Source of the DNA: Cladopsammia gracilis
Taxonomy: Eukaryota > Cnidaria > Anthozoa > Scleractinia > Dendrophylliidae
Direction of reading: 5' to 3'
Length of the DNA: 64,000 bases
Assembly (NCBI GenBank): GCA_022457155.1
Contig: JAJGOT010000137.1
Location: 554,501-618,500, forward strand
Below, in pieces: positions 1 through 11,817 of this stretch; within the stretch, counting starts at the first letter, position 1; every line of letters starts with the position of its first letter. A program made the translations under genes and the position numbers. The notes below the pieces were generated by a model. It had not been told where the DNA came from. It did not search any database and was given only the letters and a program-made list of their open reading frames with translations.

Positions 1-337
1 CACCATCCGGCCCGTGTTTGTGAGTCACAAAATTGATAAAGAACTTAAAGTACACGAAACAAAGCCATCGATTGTAAACCAACAATGTGTCGTGTACAAA
101 TTCCAATGTGACCTCTGCGATGCAGGTTATGTAGGCTACATGCGCGGACATTTACACAATCGCGTGGATGGACATAAACAGCAGTCATCCTCTATTTTTA
201 AACACTATAACCATAACGATGACTTGTTGAGGCGCTTCTCGGTACTTAAGAAATGTACTTTCTGTTATGTTAATTTTAGCGCCAACACTGCTTCAAATGC
301 TTGTTGTCATTTACATTTCATTCACAAGTTACCTTGA
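1..337 (+). pseudogene. Penelope-like element C-terminal GIY-YIG fragment
   Basis: The frame open from the window edge reads through CVVYKFQCDLCDAGYVGY, then RGHLHNRVDGHK and LLRRFSVLKKC. This is the pattern of the GIY-YIG endonuclease that follows the reverse transcriptase in Penelope-like retroelements: a V-Y-x-F/I-x-C start, a YVGY tract, then R-x-x-x-R-x-x-x-H. After KKC the similarity stops and ordinary AT-rich sequence follows, so the usual C-terminal tail is missing. The reverse transcriptase would lie upstream of the window. I read it as a dead 3' fragment. The alternative, a stand-alone GIY-YIG gene, is less likely given other Penelope-like debris near 54 and 56 kb. Confidence 0.7.
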
Positions 338-574
338 CAATGGCGTCAGTGACGACACCAAAACGTCGGTTTTTATCGTTTGTTTTTGCTTGATTAGCAT
401 CCTTAAGGTAAATATAAAACAATTTATAAGCCAGAGCCCGGTTGTTCAAAGCGCGGTTATTAGCTAACCCGGCCTTAGCATCAATTTTGATTCCAGTTAA
501 ATAATACAATATCAATGGAGATTTTTCTAAAGTATTTTCGTCCTTTCAGTTTCGTTTCTGACTTGTTTTCAAAA
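338..574. other. Intergenic spacer with a short shared block
   Basis: No gene is seen. About 38 bases at 398-435 recur near 37805-37840 with few differences, so this is an edge of a dispersed repeat. Confidence 0.4.
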
Positions 575-2029
575 ATATAAACTAGTCTAGTCATATTCCT
601 GGAATGCTGTTTCTAACATGGTGTGTGCATGGATGCCAGTGGTATCCTTCACAAAATTAATTATTCAGTCAGTTTAATGATGTTTTGCTTCCGGCTGATT
701 TGTAAAGGTTTAAATGTGTCACAAAATTTGTCATGCTATTTTTTTAAATCAGATAAGGCCATCCCCATAAAATGTTTTGTTTACCATCACCTTCCCTCAT
801 GAAAGTGGGTCGGTCGGTTGGGCAAAAGAAAAAGAAAATTGACTGAGGGAGTCGGAGTCCAGAAAAAGCCTGGATGCTAAGTAAGAAGGCCTGGTTACAC
901 GTGTGCTTTCAATTGCCAATGCTTTCCCAATCCAAATTTATATTACTCCTCATCTACAATGGAGGCTTTTCTATTCAAAATAAAGTCTTGATCACATGTT
1001 TTAAAAGTAAAATTTTGCTTGTCAGACAGTGTATCTGAATTTTTTTTACTTAAATTCCAAAAAAATGGGTCGGTTGGGCGATGGGAAAAGAAACATTTTA
1101 TGGGATGGCGTAAGCCATGAAGACAAACAAAATAACAAACCAGTTGAAAGTTATTCTTGCATTATCTATGCTTATAAACCGATTTAATGGAATTTATAGC
1201 GTCATCCAGTTTATATAGTGAATGATATCTTTTGTGATGGGATTTGTGGTGTATTTTGAAGTTTATGCTGCCGACTGTTGGTGTCACTTGCAACTGAGCT
1301 TATTTTGTGGGTGACCAAGATGGCCCCTCCATACATTTTTACTAAAAATCTTTAATACTCGTTTACCTTTAAAATATTTTAATAACTCTTGAACAGAATG
1401 TTCAGTGGTAACTTCAAATTTATACCAGATGTGTACTGTAGTTTTAAATTCTCTACAAATCCATAAACATTTTGGAATCAAAATTGATCTGTTTTTTAAT
1501 ACTTTTTAATTTTGATATGACTAAGATTTTTTTTAAAAGCAATAAATTTTTAGCTGAAGTTTTTAACTGTTAATTAAAATGAAAAAAAATTAAAATAAGT
1601 TGTGGCTCACTCGGTAAAATTTGGTTAACACAACAAAATAATGGGATTATTAAAGACTCTCTTGTGTGCAGGATGCAGTGTGCAATTATGCATGGATATG
1701 GTTGAACACGACACCAAATTAAACTGAGATCAATTTTTCATGATTATCCAGTCTAACACTGATTTACAAGACAGGAACAACAAAAGGTTTCACTATTAAA
1801 TTCCTATCACGTATTGAGATCATTAAGGAACGTGAATTGGCTTAGATTGAATTTCAAAGTTTGGTTGCCAGTTGCTAGTGAGTGAGTGTGTGAGTTCAGG
1901 AGGTGACCACACATTGAAATTCAAAACTTAAAAGTAGACTTCAGATATTGACTCATTTGAGATTTTTTAAGATATGAGAGTGATTTAAATTATCTGGTAA
2001 CAACAACTTATATTATAGTTAGTAGAAAC
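575..2029 (+). repeat. Dispersed repeat copy 1 (about 1.45 kb unit)
   Basis: This block is colinear with 42424-44354, and its middle part matches the reverse complement of 21494-22012. Shared landmarks include the stretch around 620 (TTTCTAACATGGTGTG), the stretch around 1160 (TTATCTATGCTTATAAACCG), and the final GTAGAAAC at 2022-2029. It is interrupted by a 0.35 kb insertion at 757-1110 that copy 2 lacks. Its right end coincides with the first base of the P-like transposon. No protein is supported; the 65-residue minus-strand reading frame near 1284-1481 is shared only as degenerate DNA. Confidence 0.75.
757..1110. mobile_element. MITE with GGCCATCCC/GGGATGGCG ends and TAA duplication
   Basis: The left end GGCCATCCCCATAAAATG and the right end CATTTTATGGGATGGCG are inverted repeats. 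TAA flanks both sides (754-756 and 1111-1113). Repeat copy 2 near 42605 reads AGATAAGCCACGG with no insert, which gives the empty site. A 3-bp TAA duplication suits the PIF/Harbinger group. No coding capacity is present. Confidence 0.75.
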
Positions 2030-2061
2030 CAGAAACCCATAAGTGGGTTGAAACGTGCAAC
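2030..2061 (+). repeat. Left terminal inverted repeat of the P-like element
   Basis: It begins CAGAAACCCATAAGTGGGTT and ends GAAACGTGCAAC. It contains the 16-base palindrome AACCCATAAGTGGGTT (six-base arms around TAAG). Confidence 0.85.
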
Positions 2062-2206
2062 TGTCTCTTGTATGCTTCAAAACAAGCTTCCGATTATTCA
2101 ATTTGCTAAGAAGTTGTTACAACCATATTTGGAAAATCAAGATAAAAATATTAACCAATCAATTCGCTAGAACAACTTGATTCCAATCTCCCGCGCAGGC
2201 TTAAAA

Positions 2207-3358
2207 ATGGCGGACACAAGACGGAAAGGCGGGCGAGGAAAAGGAAAACAAAAAAGTCCCAAAAAGCTGTCGAAAGTTCGATTAAGTGAGCTGGTTAGAA
2301 CACTCGGAGAAAAAACGGAGGTTGAGATTTTTGATAATGTAAAAAGTTTAGTTGAAGCGAACTGGCAGAAACCGCTGCGACTGCAAGAAGATGCAACTTC
2401 GGAAGCGATGTGGGCAGCCGTTCGCAGTAATGCAAGAATTGCGGCTGCTTGTAAAGGTTTGTTCAGTTCTTTGCTGGTCTTTTTCCGAAGTGAAAAAGGT
2501 ACTGATCGGTTGCCTAAACTGCTAAGTAAGTGGGTTGTTGTAACGGGGGACATTATCAACAATGACGACCACGAACTAACCCGATGCGTACGAGAGTTGT
2601 GCGTTACATCGGTTAGTGAGGAGCTTTGCTTGGTCGCGACAACCTTTAGCGGTAGACTTACCACTTGTTTAGTTACTGCTGTTAAAGACGTCTTCTGGAG
2701 TTTTATATATAGTGAGAAGGTATCAGAGGAAGATAGAGAGCAGGAAGGTTGTGAACAGGATAAGCATCAATCCGCAGGCAAGGAGAACTTGATATCAATT
2801 TACAGAATGGGTTCGTCTGCTCTCTTTCGCATTAAAAAAATTACATGGAAAAAAATTAAGTTTAAACCGAGAAAAGCGGTAATGAATATCCTACAGAGAA
2901 AACTTAAAGTAGTAGAGGCTTTGGAGGAAATAGACAGGAATGAAATTCCACCAGGCATGAATCACCAAAACAGGAATCTTCTGGTCATGACAAAAGAATT
3001 GGTACCACCCCTCCAGGCATTTTCAGAGGCATTTGGGAAAGTTGTCAATTTTCATGCATATAAGAGCTACGGGAAGAACTTGTTTAAAATCGCAGAAAGC
3101 CAACTTCTATGTAATTTAGATGTCAAGTCCCAGATATTCCATTGCATTGCAAAGGCAGGAGTCAAGGAGAGCAAAAATGTCCTAAATCCATTTCTCAAAG
3201 ACTTTGTGCAGAAGTTGTTTAACATAAAATGCAAAGCTTTCTTGAAAAGTCTGCAAATTCTGGAAGAAGAAAAACGGGGTAAATCTCTGCAGCGTGACAC
3301 TATGCTGAGAGCCAAACTAAAAGTTTGTGGTCTTGACAAAAAGAAGGGTAAAATGTAA
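2207..3358 (+). CDS. Unknown basic protein carried inside the P-like element
   Basis: Single exon. The ATG at 2207 is preceded by AAAA and followed by GCGG, a good start context; a further in-frame ATT at 2177 would add ten residues, but I prefer the ATG. The protein is 383 residues and I recognise no family. Visible features are a lysine/arginine-rich N-terminus (TRRKGGRGKGKQKSPKK), a predicted helical middle, an acidic stretch (SEKVSEEDREQEGCEQDKHQ, about residues 176-195), then a basic segment (KKITWKKIKFKPRKAVMN) and a lysine-rich C-terminus ending KKKGKM. No signal peptide or transmembrane segment is evident. The reading frame is intact although the DNA around it is decayed, which suggests selection or youth. 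It lies inside the terminal repeats, convergent with the transposase gene, so an accessory or regulatory role in transposition is possible but is inference. It could instead be an unrelated host gene caught between the repeats. Confidence 0.7.
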   Translation: MADTRRKGGRGKGKQKSPKKLSKVRLSELVRTLGEKTEVEIFDNVKSLVEANWQKPLRLQEDATSEAMWAAVRSNARIAAACKGLFSSLLVFFRSEKGTDRLPKLLSKWVVVTGDIINNDDHELTRCVRELCVTSVSEELCLVATTFSGRLTTCLVTAVKDVFWSFIYSEKVSEEDREQEGCEQDKHQSAGKENLISIYRMGSSALFRIKKITWKKIKFKPRKAVMNILQRKLKVVEALEEIDRNEIPPGMNHQNRNLLVMTKELVPPLQAFSEAFGKVVNFHAYKSYGKNLFKIAESQLLCNLDVKSQIFHCIAKAGVKESKNVLNPFLKDFVQKLFNIKCKAFLKSLQILEEEKRGKSLQRDTMLRAKLKVCGLDKKKGKM

Positions 3359-3607
3359 CATGTTCAGAGGCCCCCCTTGCATGTATAACAACACACACTC
3401 TTTATTTAAGGAAATAGGAAATGGTTGGTTAGTGACAATTTTGAAGTACTAGGAACCCATAAGTGGTTTTCTGGAAGTACTTACAATGTATGTAAATGTA
3501 GACCTTCACCTTCAGTTCAGATTTACATGAACTTTGAACTCTCCAAAACTTCCTCTCATGTTTGCATTATACTATATGTAAACAATTGTATTTGAAAAAA
3601 GTTGTTT
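3359..3607. other. 3' flank of the unknown ORF
   Basis: No gene is seen. It contains a decayed terminal-repeat-like stretch at 3451-3474 (see separate entry). Confidence 0.4.
3451..3474 (+). repeat. Internal decayed copy of the P-like terminal repeat core
   Basis: AGGAACCCATAAGTGG followed by TTTTCTGG resembles the outer terminal repeat (AGAAACCCATAAGTGGGTT). Confidence 0.5.
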
Positions 3608-3611
3608 TTAA

Positions 3612-4330
3612 CCCTATTCAGCCTGGGCTTTTTTTTTTTTTTTTTCGAGTTCCTGAGCCTGGGGGGGGGGGGGGGGGGGGGGGAACCTAGAGGGTACATA
3701 GCACGTCCAAAACTGTCTTCTTTGCGGTCTGCACAATGGAACAATGACATCATATGATAAGCAGCACTGTATTAAGCAGCCACCCTCTATTAAGCGGTCA
3801 CTTAACAAATCCCCCGGAATTAAATTGCTCCCTTATTTACTGTAAACTTGACCTCTTTTAAGCAGTCACCTCTATTGAGTGGTCAGTTGGCTATTCCCTG
3901 AGGGTGACTGCTTAATAGAGGTTTGACTGTATTAGGTAATTAGCTATATGGCCGCCATCTTGGATTTCTGAAATTTTTAAAACCTCTTAAAAACTGTCCA
4001 AATTGACTCAAAATTAATCAAAACCAACAAATAAAAATTAATGCTAAATGATGTAAAAATATAAAATTTATACCAATAAACATTGTTTTTCTTTATTCAA
4101 AGGTACAAATATGCACATTTCAAAAAACATGGCTGTCAAAATCTTGTTGCCATGGAAACATCAAGTCACGTGATCAATAAATTGTCATATGAAATCGTTG
4201 CCAGATAAATTTTAGGAAAAGTCACAAAGTTTGATGGCATTTGAATACATATTAAAGAAGTTATGAATGTTGAAAGTTAGCACGGGCACTTTGTGCCCCC
4301 CCACCCCCCCCCCCCCAATGCTGAATAGGG
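3612..4330. mobile_element. TTAA-flanked MITE, 0.72 kb
   Basis: The ends are CCCTATTCAGC and GCTGAATAGGG, with TTAA on both sides (3608-3611 and 4331-4334). A TTAA target with CCC ends is typical of piggyBac-like elements; Kolobok also uses TTAA. The interior has poly-T and poly-G runs (about 3629-3683), a poly-C run near 4300, and a segment of repeated TTAAGCGGTCAC-type units (about 3765-3935) that also occurs at 30450-30590. There is no coding sequence. Confidence 0.75.
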
Positions 4331-4334
4331 TTAA

Positions 4335-5942
4335 GAAAATAATAAAAAACGGTTTATGTGTTTATGCAGCCCTAGACAAAACACAAGAACTCGTGTCTGG
4401 TAGAGTTCACCAGCTTTATAACTTAGTCTAGTCACTAGTCAAGTTGGGGCACAGGTGAAATGAAGTAGTTTGCAGTTGAAATCTTACAGGTACTTAAATT
4501 TTAGGGGGAAAAGGAAGGAAAGGCTGCTATTTAGATATTATGTCTATACTCCATAAAATAAATGCCTTAAAAGTTTATTTATTTATAACTGAATAAGTCA
4601 CAGGATTTCAAAATATTAGTCATCAGCAGTCCTTTTTAGGACTATCATACCTTTACCCAGACATTATCACATGAGACAAACTGTTCAAACCAGTTATGTT
4701 ACCAAATTTCACTTTCTTTCTTAACAGGGAAACCATCCCCAAAATGCTGGGAGTGCTGCTTTCATTTCATTTCTACTTTTCCGTCAAAAGATGGGTTAAA
4801 TCTTTGTAGTGAACTTCTACTATGGTAAAAAAACATGTAAATTTCTGTGTGGCATTTTCAGAGAAGTATTAAATATATGTGTCGTCAGAAACCCATACAG
4901 TGTAAGTGGGTTTCTGCTAATGTTATGTACATTTTATTGCGAAAAAATAAGCATGTAAAAAATACCCACTGTTTACTGCTGTGGTATTCAACATGAACCA
5001 CCGATGAACTAAACAATTAAATTCAAAACTAATTTAATGCACTATACTGCATAGGGTAGCCTGCACATTCAGGTACTCTGAACCCTTTGGAACAAAAATT
5101 ACATCATAGGTAATTTACATATTAAACAAGTGTTAAGATTACTGTACATTGATAATATTGGTGTACACGGTTATAGGGGTGGCGAATTGTCCTTCAAAAA
5201 ATTCACGTCTTGCAGCATTCTAATCATATGTCACGGGCATCGCAGTCTCTTATTATTTTTTGCAAAGCCATCTCGGAATCTCAAGTTCTTTTGCAAAGCT
5301 AAGAAACTCTCTGGCTTGCAGAAAATATATTAGTCTTACCATCTCGCAAAGTCTCTTGTTTACCAATCGCCACCCCTTCACATCCAAATTGTTAAGAAAA
5401 AACAATTACTGTATTTGACCACTCTAATATATACAAGTTTTTGATTTTGTATTATTTATACTGTCTGTTCCATTACAAACACTTGAGCGCTGTCCTTTTA
5501 GCACTGATGGAGTCTGACTGGATATTGTTTCATAATATAGCTTTGAATTTGTCCTCTTCTGGCATCTCATTTCGTTATCAGGCAATCAAGCTTCCCATCA
5601 CATTTCTTCTACTTGAAACATTTCCTTGCTACTGTAGGTCAGTGGTCTTGTTCCCCTTTGGGATGCATATAAATGTATGTGAATATTTGCTGAATTGTGC
5701 TTGCAAGCGTAATAATTCATTTTAAGCTAAATTATGCACATTTCAGAAACTTTGAGTTTCTGACAGCAGCTTTCATCACTTTCAATTGCATTACAGAGCA
5801 TATTATCAGCCAATTTTCTATCTTCATTGTTAAGGTACACAATCTTAGCTTGATTGACTGACATGAAATGTTATGCATGCTCATTGAAAGAATTGAATTT
5901 AAGCAAATAAACTCCAGTGATAGACAGGATAAATACCAATGT
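4335..5942. other. Non-coding interval between the two convergent genes
   Basis: No exon is supported. It includes the palindrome at 4886-4916 and a roughly 0.2 kb inverted-repeat element bounded by AGGGGTGGCGA (about 5176) and its complement (about 5377). The reading frames at 5441-5725 and nearby show no family resemblance. Confidence 0.4.
4886..4916. repeat. 31-bp palindrome built from the P-like terminal repeat tip
   Basis: CAGAAACCCATACAGTG continues as TAAGTGGGTTTCTG. The outer 10-12 bases of the terminal repeat appear head to head around a 7-base centre. Confidence 0.7.
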
Positions 5943-8758
5943 TCATACTCCATTTTTTCGTCTTTTGATTCTTCGCTGCCTTACATACAACCTCGTGTTC
6001 CTGTACTTGAACTTGCCTCGGTGTCCATGAAGGAACCTTTTCAGTGTAAGCGAGGAAAGGGCATAGCCATAGTTGCATGCAGTTAGATTTCCTGCTGTGG
6101 AAAATCGTAGCTGTGAAAAAACTGTTTCTATCGCACTCCCATTGATCCTCAGTGGAATAAGATAGAACCCTGGAAATCGCTCAAAGAAATCATGGCAAAG
6201 CTCACGAAATCCATAGTACATTAATCTGAGCAGGTCCCATGTCTGTAATGCAAGAGTATAGTTAGTTTAGAAACCATCTTAAGTTGCACTTTAGTATTAA
6301 TGTATAACAAATGAACAGTAAGAAAACTGGTAACAATCACTTACTTGCCATGACAAGAACACTGTCTGTTTGGGCGTAAGAAGGTCATTACCTGTTTTAA
6401 CAAAATGGAAGACAAATGGAGTGAGCAATTTTTTTTTGTCACAAGTTGGTGAGCTTTAGTTAGTAAACTGATGCAGTGATCAAAATGACAAAACAATACT
6501 GCATATGCTTTCTTTGACAACCCTGTGTTAAGCTTATAGAATTAGCCTCTGTGATTAAGTGATATAAAACCTAAATACTAGCAGCATCAGAAGAATTTCT
6601 TGTGGTTACAATGTATTTTCATGTATCGATGAGTATAAATAACTTGCATGTTTGTAGTAATTCTTGTTGCAAACAGAAATTTGCAAGTCATTAGTGATCT
6701 TAGTATATGCCATTAATGTACATGTAGACAGAGCCAAGGATTTTTTGTAGTACACTAGTAACATATTTCAAGTATCCTCAAACTGAAATGTTTTTAAGTA
6801 TCCTTAAGCTGAAATGTATACAACAATAAAATTGGTACTGAGTCAGAAGTAGCTTGCTACGTAATTGTTCTGCATTTTTTTAATTCACTGTATGACTACC
6901 AATAGTAGGCATTCACTACCTTCACCATAGCAATAGTCTGCCCAGCCCACAAAAAATAGAAATCCTTCCTCCATGTTGCGAAGAACAGGACTGTTCACAT
7001 CTGTGATCTTCTCGTGACTTAGAACACCAAATTCAAATAATGACTGTGCAGCTTCCAGATACTGCACAGTCATTGACACCTTGTCAGCATCAGGGGGACC
7101 TGTAGCCTGATACTCCTTTAGTTCTCCAATGACATGATCTTGCTAATGATGGGTGAATACATTAAAAGTAATTAGCAAATTATTCCTTAATTCCATAAGG
7201 TTAATGCAGTCATTCTACATGTGTACATATGAAAACATAATATTATCATCAGTAGCTTTTAACATCAAACTATGACTGTAATGATCTCTTCAGTTTTCTG
7301 CTGGTACATGCAGCCGGAACTGCATGACAAAAACATGTACACTGTATACTCTAAAATTAAATCCTCTTTAAATTACAAATAAAACCGTAATAAGCTTCAC
7401 CAATTCAGCTGATCTGAGAAATAGGCATGCAGCAAGGAATATGATAGAGATAATTGTGCAAAATAAATAAAATACACTCTTGATGACTTAAGCTGATACA
7501 AAAAAGCAAGGTTGATAGATAGTATTTAATAAGTTCCACTCCAATATATTTGAGATGCAGTTGCATAGTTACCTGCATTACTTTAGCAGGTCTCACATTA
7601 AGTCTGGTCCAGGAATCTCTGAAGACGTAGCGGTATTTCAGTTCTGGTACCCTCAGCATAGTATTCCTTCTAGCTCTACCCAGTTCTCTATTCCATATCC
7701 CAATGATCTGTCTCCACCCAAAGTTAGTATCCCAAAGGTTGAAGTGCTTCTTGCCATTTGGTTTAGAAGAATTCAGTGCAGCGATGATGCTTTTCAACTA
7801 TTAAAAGATATTAAGTCACAAAACAAAATATTAGTCCAACTGAAGTCATAATAATTATTTTTTTAATGATAAGCGGTGAACTCACAGCAGTTGGTAATTT
7901 GACATAACCCATAACATTTACCTTATCTTGTAGATTACATGACAGGCTATCTATTAGAGGTAAAATATTTCCTAAATGTTGTAACACCACAAAAACCCAG
8001 GGGAGGGGTTGCAAACAAACCCCCCCCCCCCCCCCCGTACCCAGGTGGGGGTATAAGTTTGTGTGTTTGTGTGTACGTCCGAAGGTTAAGGAAATGTAAA
8101 ACTACATGTAACTTCTGTCTTCATAACTGTTACCTCATGGGATGGGCAAGGAATAAAAAATATCTTTGTTCCAGTGAATGGATTTGTCCACCATGGTTTT
8201 ATGTGATGTGGTTCTGCCACAGCAGGGTCTTCATTCATGCCATACGCACCAGCTCTACCCATAGTAAAATACTTCATTGCCGCCAAGTTTGTGCTTGCCC
8301 CGTCAAGTACAATGGCCATGACTTCAAATCCATGGAGATGAAATGCATGTATGGTGGTAAGTATGCACGTCATCACAAACTGATGTTTCATGCCCATTTC
8401 ACTCTTGAAGTACGGACCAATGACATCAAATTCGCTGGTTAGATCCCGCCATAAAAACTGAAATACATATGATGCCCTCATCTTTTTTCGAGAAGGGTCC
8501 AACTCTTCATAAACATCATGTAAAGAGACCATTTCATCAGGAGTGAGGGAATGACCAATGAATCTAGTTGGAGCAGAAATGATTTTCGAGGTTCTGGTAT
8601 TCAAAGCATCAGTTGATATATGTGTTACAGCTAGGTCTATAAATTTAATTTACGGGTAATTTTGATTTTCCTTTGTTTGATATTCATTATCATATATTAG
8701 CATAGAAAAGAACAACGGAAAATCCAAATTAACCTGAAATCAAATTTGACCTGTAAGA

Positions 8759-8809
<51 letters not shown>

Positions 8810-11422
8810 TTTAATTTACATGTATTTAAGTCATAATTATTAGAGGTGGTTGAAAATATGTAAGACAGTAAAATGCAGGGATGTACATAATATCATTTGT
8901 ATGTGCCCCAGCTGGGGCACATTTTCACTCGTATCTTTATTGTGAAATTTCTGTTCTCAATTAACTGTCTTTATATATGTTGTAGTTCAATTTTATCCTT
9001 GGTTCAATTTTGATTTTCCTTTGTTTTATATTCATCATATATTAACATAGAAATAACATTGGGAAATCAAGATTGAACCAGGGATAAAATTGAACTACAA
9101 CATATATATGAACACAAATTCCAAGTTTAAAACTCCATGCTGAATGGATAAATTATAATACTGGATGGTATAAACTAATAAGAAATGGATATTTTGTTCA
9201 AAATAACACTCACTCGTTATTTCTAGAGTTCCACTGAATTTTAGTCACAACTTTAACCCCGTCACCAATCAACACACCCCAACCTTGTGGCTCTGGAAGA
9301 CCATTGCCCTTCTTTTCCTTTTTGAGTGCATTATAGTCTTTAGCAGACTCTTCTAAATTTTCCCAGTTGGGACCATCTGCCTGGAAGTAGCCTGACCTCA
9401 AGTGCTTTAAGGATTCTTGGGATGGTAACTGTAAAATGTCAAAGCCTGCCAAAGCTTCATAGGCTGCAGGACTTCTGCAGAACACTGCAAGGGCCATACG
9501 ATAAGTGATAGTACTCCATCTATTACCATTGCTACCGTTTTCTACAAGAAAAGATTTTTATTACATATCATGCAGGGTTCTCCATAACTTTTTAATCAAC
9601 TGTTCTATTTCAGTTAACAGCCGTAACAATGTGGCACATGGCCAAAAGGTCTTACTAAACTTTTTATTGAAACACTTAATTCACAGCTGTAACACTTAAG
9701 TGACACCCCTCACAGGTGTAATGGGTTACGGGTTCAACTGAGAACAGTAAATAAAATTGATAGCAGTGAAGTGATATGATATCACTTAGCTGCAGTGAAA
9801 TGATATGATATCACTTCATGGGTTCTGGGAGAGGGTACCTCCTAGTAAAAAGCTAATGGGGATGTGCCGCTGGATGGGGTGGCATTTCAATACTAGAATG
9901 GGATCACACATTTTTGGGAATTTGGGGTAAAAAAATTCTGGCAAGTAGGGATTTTAGGTATAAAAAATGGGAAGAATTGTGTTTACAAATGTGTCAATTC
10001 ATTTTAGGATGACATAGTTGAAAGGGTTTATAAGGTAGATGCATAAGCAAACGTGACTAAGTTGGGATCACCATGGGGTCCATAATTGGCTACAGAGTAG
10101 ACTATAATGGGGTAGGGTTCTAAGAGTCCATTGGCACATACCCAGCAGAAATTGACCCAAGTACCTCCCCCCACCCCTCCACACAAATGACCCACACGGA
10201 CACCGGTTAGAATTGTTAAAAGTATACTTCATTGACTTTGTTTGACTGTTACTTGGCGGTTTGTTTCTTTTTGGAATATGTAATAAACAAATTATCACAT
10301 GTTGAGAGCATGATATTGTTTAAGGATTGCAGTAATTTTAAGATTATATTATTGTATGGCGAAATTAAATTGACAATACCAAATATGAGTTCTACAAATT
10401 CAGTTTAAGCATCGTAGTAGCACTGATTGATCATTTATGTGATTTTAATTTTTGTTATGAATTTCGAAGCTTAAAATTAAATAGAAGGTTTGCTCACTGT
10501 TTCTCCTTTGGTCATTCCAAAACTCCTTCCTGTCACTGACATCTTGTTTCCACACAGCTCTCAGTATATCTGCCTTTCCATTTCCTCTTTTGGATGAGTC
10601 ATCAATGACACCTTGTAATTCCGAACCAAAGTCTTTCTCGATGGTGTTTACGATCTTCCTCATCTCCTGGTCCTGCTGAACACTGAGGGTGCATCGGGAT
10701 GATTTCAGTTTTCTAACTTCCCTTTCCAGTTTCCTCTTTCTCGATGACAAGGCATTCCGTCGTTTTTTTGCAGACTTTGGACTTAAAAATTTCCAGTTGC
10801 ACTTTGATGACGGGCTTGTACGCGAGCAGCTGCTGTCATCCCCTTCCCCTTTTCGCCTTGATAATGCCTCGCAGAGGTTACGGTGCAATTTCTTGCACGG
10901 GGTACAGACATCATATAGCACATCCCCAGTTCGACATTTCCTGTTTTTTGGCTTGTGCAATAACTCGCATTTGTCACTGTCAACACGCTTGAATGGCATT
11001 TCCCATTTTCGTACATTTTTTAGGCTGTAGCCCAAATGTTTTCCGTGTTCTTCGTAGTCCGGGATTCCCCTACATACTGTGAACGGAGAATTTGGTCCAA
11101 ACAATCTCAGCAAAATTTCCTTCACATCTTCCGAAGACCTGAAGCGCCCACGTTCTTTGACAAGAAAGAAAACTTCAATTTTGTAGACTCCAAGTGCGTC
11201 ACAAACAAGGCGAAGAGGACATACGGCGTTGTCATCGCACTCAGCTTTGGAAACAATTCCAAACACCTTGGTGCGATCGCGGGTCTTCTTCTCCAAAAAC
11301 AACAACTCGTTGTCTTCGGCGATTTGCCGAATGCGTGGGAGCCATCCGCGCAGTCGGCCTTGAAATTGACCTTTTTGAATCGGCGAAAACTTATAGCCAA
11401 TGCGATGACCAAGCGACTTCAA
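5943..11422 (-). CDS. P-element/THAP9-like transposase, seven exons
   Basis: Exons on the minus strand: about 11422 (or further upstream) to 10498, 9541-9214, 8563-8134, 7797-7573, 7142-6920, 6391-6345 and 6242-5943 (stop). Every junction has GT/AG ends and matching phase (1, 2, 0, 0, 1, 0). The product is about 825 residues plus an uncertain N-terminus, close to known P-type transposases. Likely catalytic acidic residues of the RNase H-like core: D in GWGVLIGDGVKVVTK (exon 2), D in VMAIVLDGASTNLAAMKYF (exon 3), E in NGSAIETVFSQLRFSTAGNL (last exon). Conserved tracts FQFLWRDLTSEFDVIGPYF, NPFTGTKIFFIPCPSHE and RDSWTRLNV also fit cnidarian P-like proteins. Exon 1 has a CxxC pair (DVCTPCKKLH) and a basic coiled region, but I see no clear THAP zinc-finger. 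The start is unresolved: the frame is open upstream without ATG, while ATGs at 11577 and 11477 are in other frames. All reading frames after that are intact. The last exon ends RRIKRRKNGV, a basic tail. Confidence 0.9.
8640..9115. repeat. Fold-back repeats in intron 2 of the transposase gene
   Basis: There are two related hairpins. At about 8640-8760, arms GGTAATTTTGATTTTCC and GGAAAATCCAAATTAACC. At about 8970-9112, longer arms run from TTGTAGTTCAATTTTATCC to its near-perfect complement ending near 9105. An AT dinucleotide run fills 8763-8805. The second type looks like a small fold-back element. Confidence 0.6.
9720..10440. repeat. Intron 1 repeats of the transposase gene
   Basis: Around 9755-9820 a roughly 29-base unit with the palindrome TGATATGATATCA occurs twice. 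From about 9855 the sequence GGGGATGTGCCGCTGGATGG begins a block related to the element at 51.24-51.60 kb, in opposite orientation. No exon is seen. Confidence 0.45.
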
Positions 11423-11817
11423 GCGGGGATTCCTCTGGCGAAAAGCCGGACTGCAACTGCTTGAGCGCGGCCGCCATTTTGTTTGTTTTGGAGAGCGATT
11501 GGGAGAACACGTTTTTGCATTTGGTGAACTTCTCTTGAATCTCTTCTCTTCGACTTTCGAAATTTCTTCTCTGCCATTGGCTTGTCTTTTTTTTTTGACG
11601 AATTCGGAAAAATGGGTTTTCCCTCGGGGGAAAACCCTACGTTGTGAAACTTTATAAACATGTTATGAATACCATTGTTTCAATATTGCGTGTTTACAAC
11701 ATTACTCACGCAAGTGACACGCAACCAGCACTCAGAGCACTCGCGTAAAGACTGGACCGAGGGGTTTCCAAATATGGTACTAAGCAAAAAATGAATATTC
11801 GGAAGCTGTGAATGCGC

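Noticed and set aside
2167..2664. 165-residue minus-strand frame
   Set aside because: Shadow of the plus-strand unknown ORF; no start context or domain.
3556..3808. Poly-proline/poly-lysine frames (also at 38683-39090, 45779-46057 tail, 51232-51441)
   Set aside because: They arise from G/C and A/T homopolymer runs inside MITEs.
10689..11538. Plus-strand frames of about 80-140 codons
   Set aside because: They are opposite-strand shadows of transposase exon 1.
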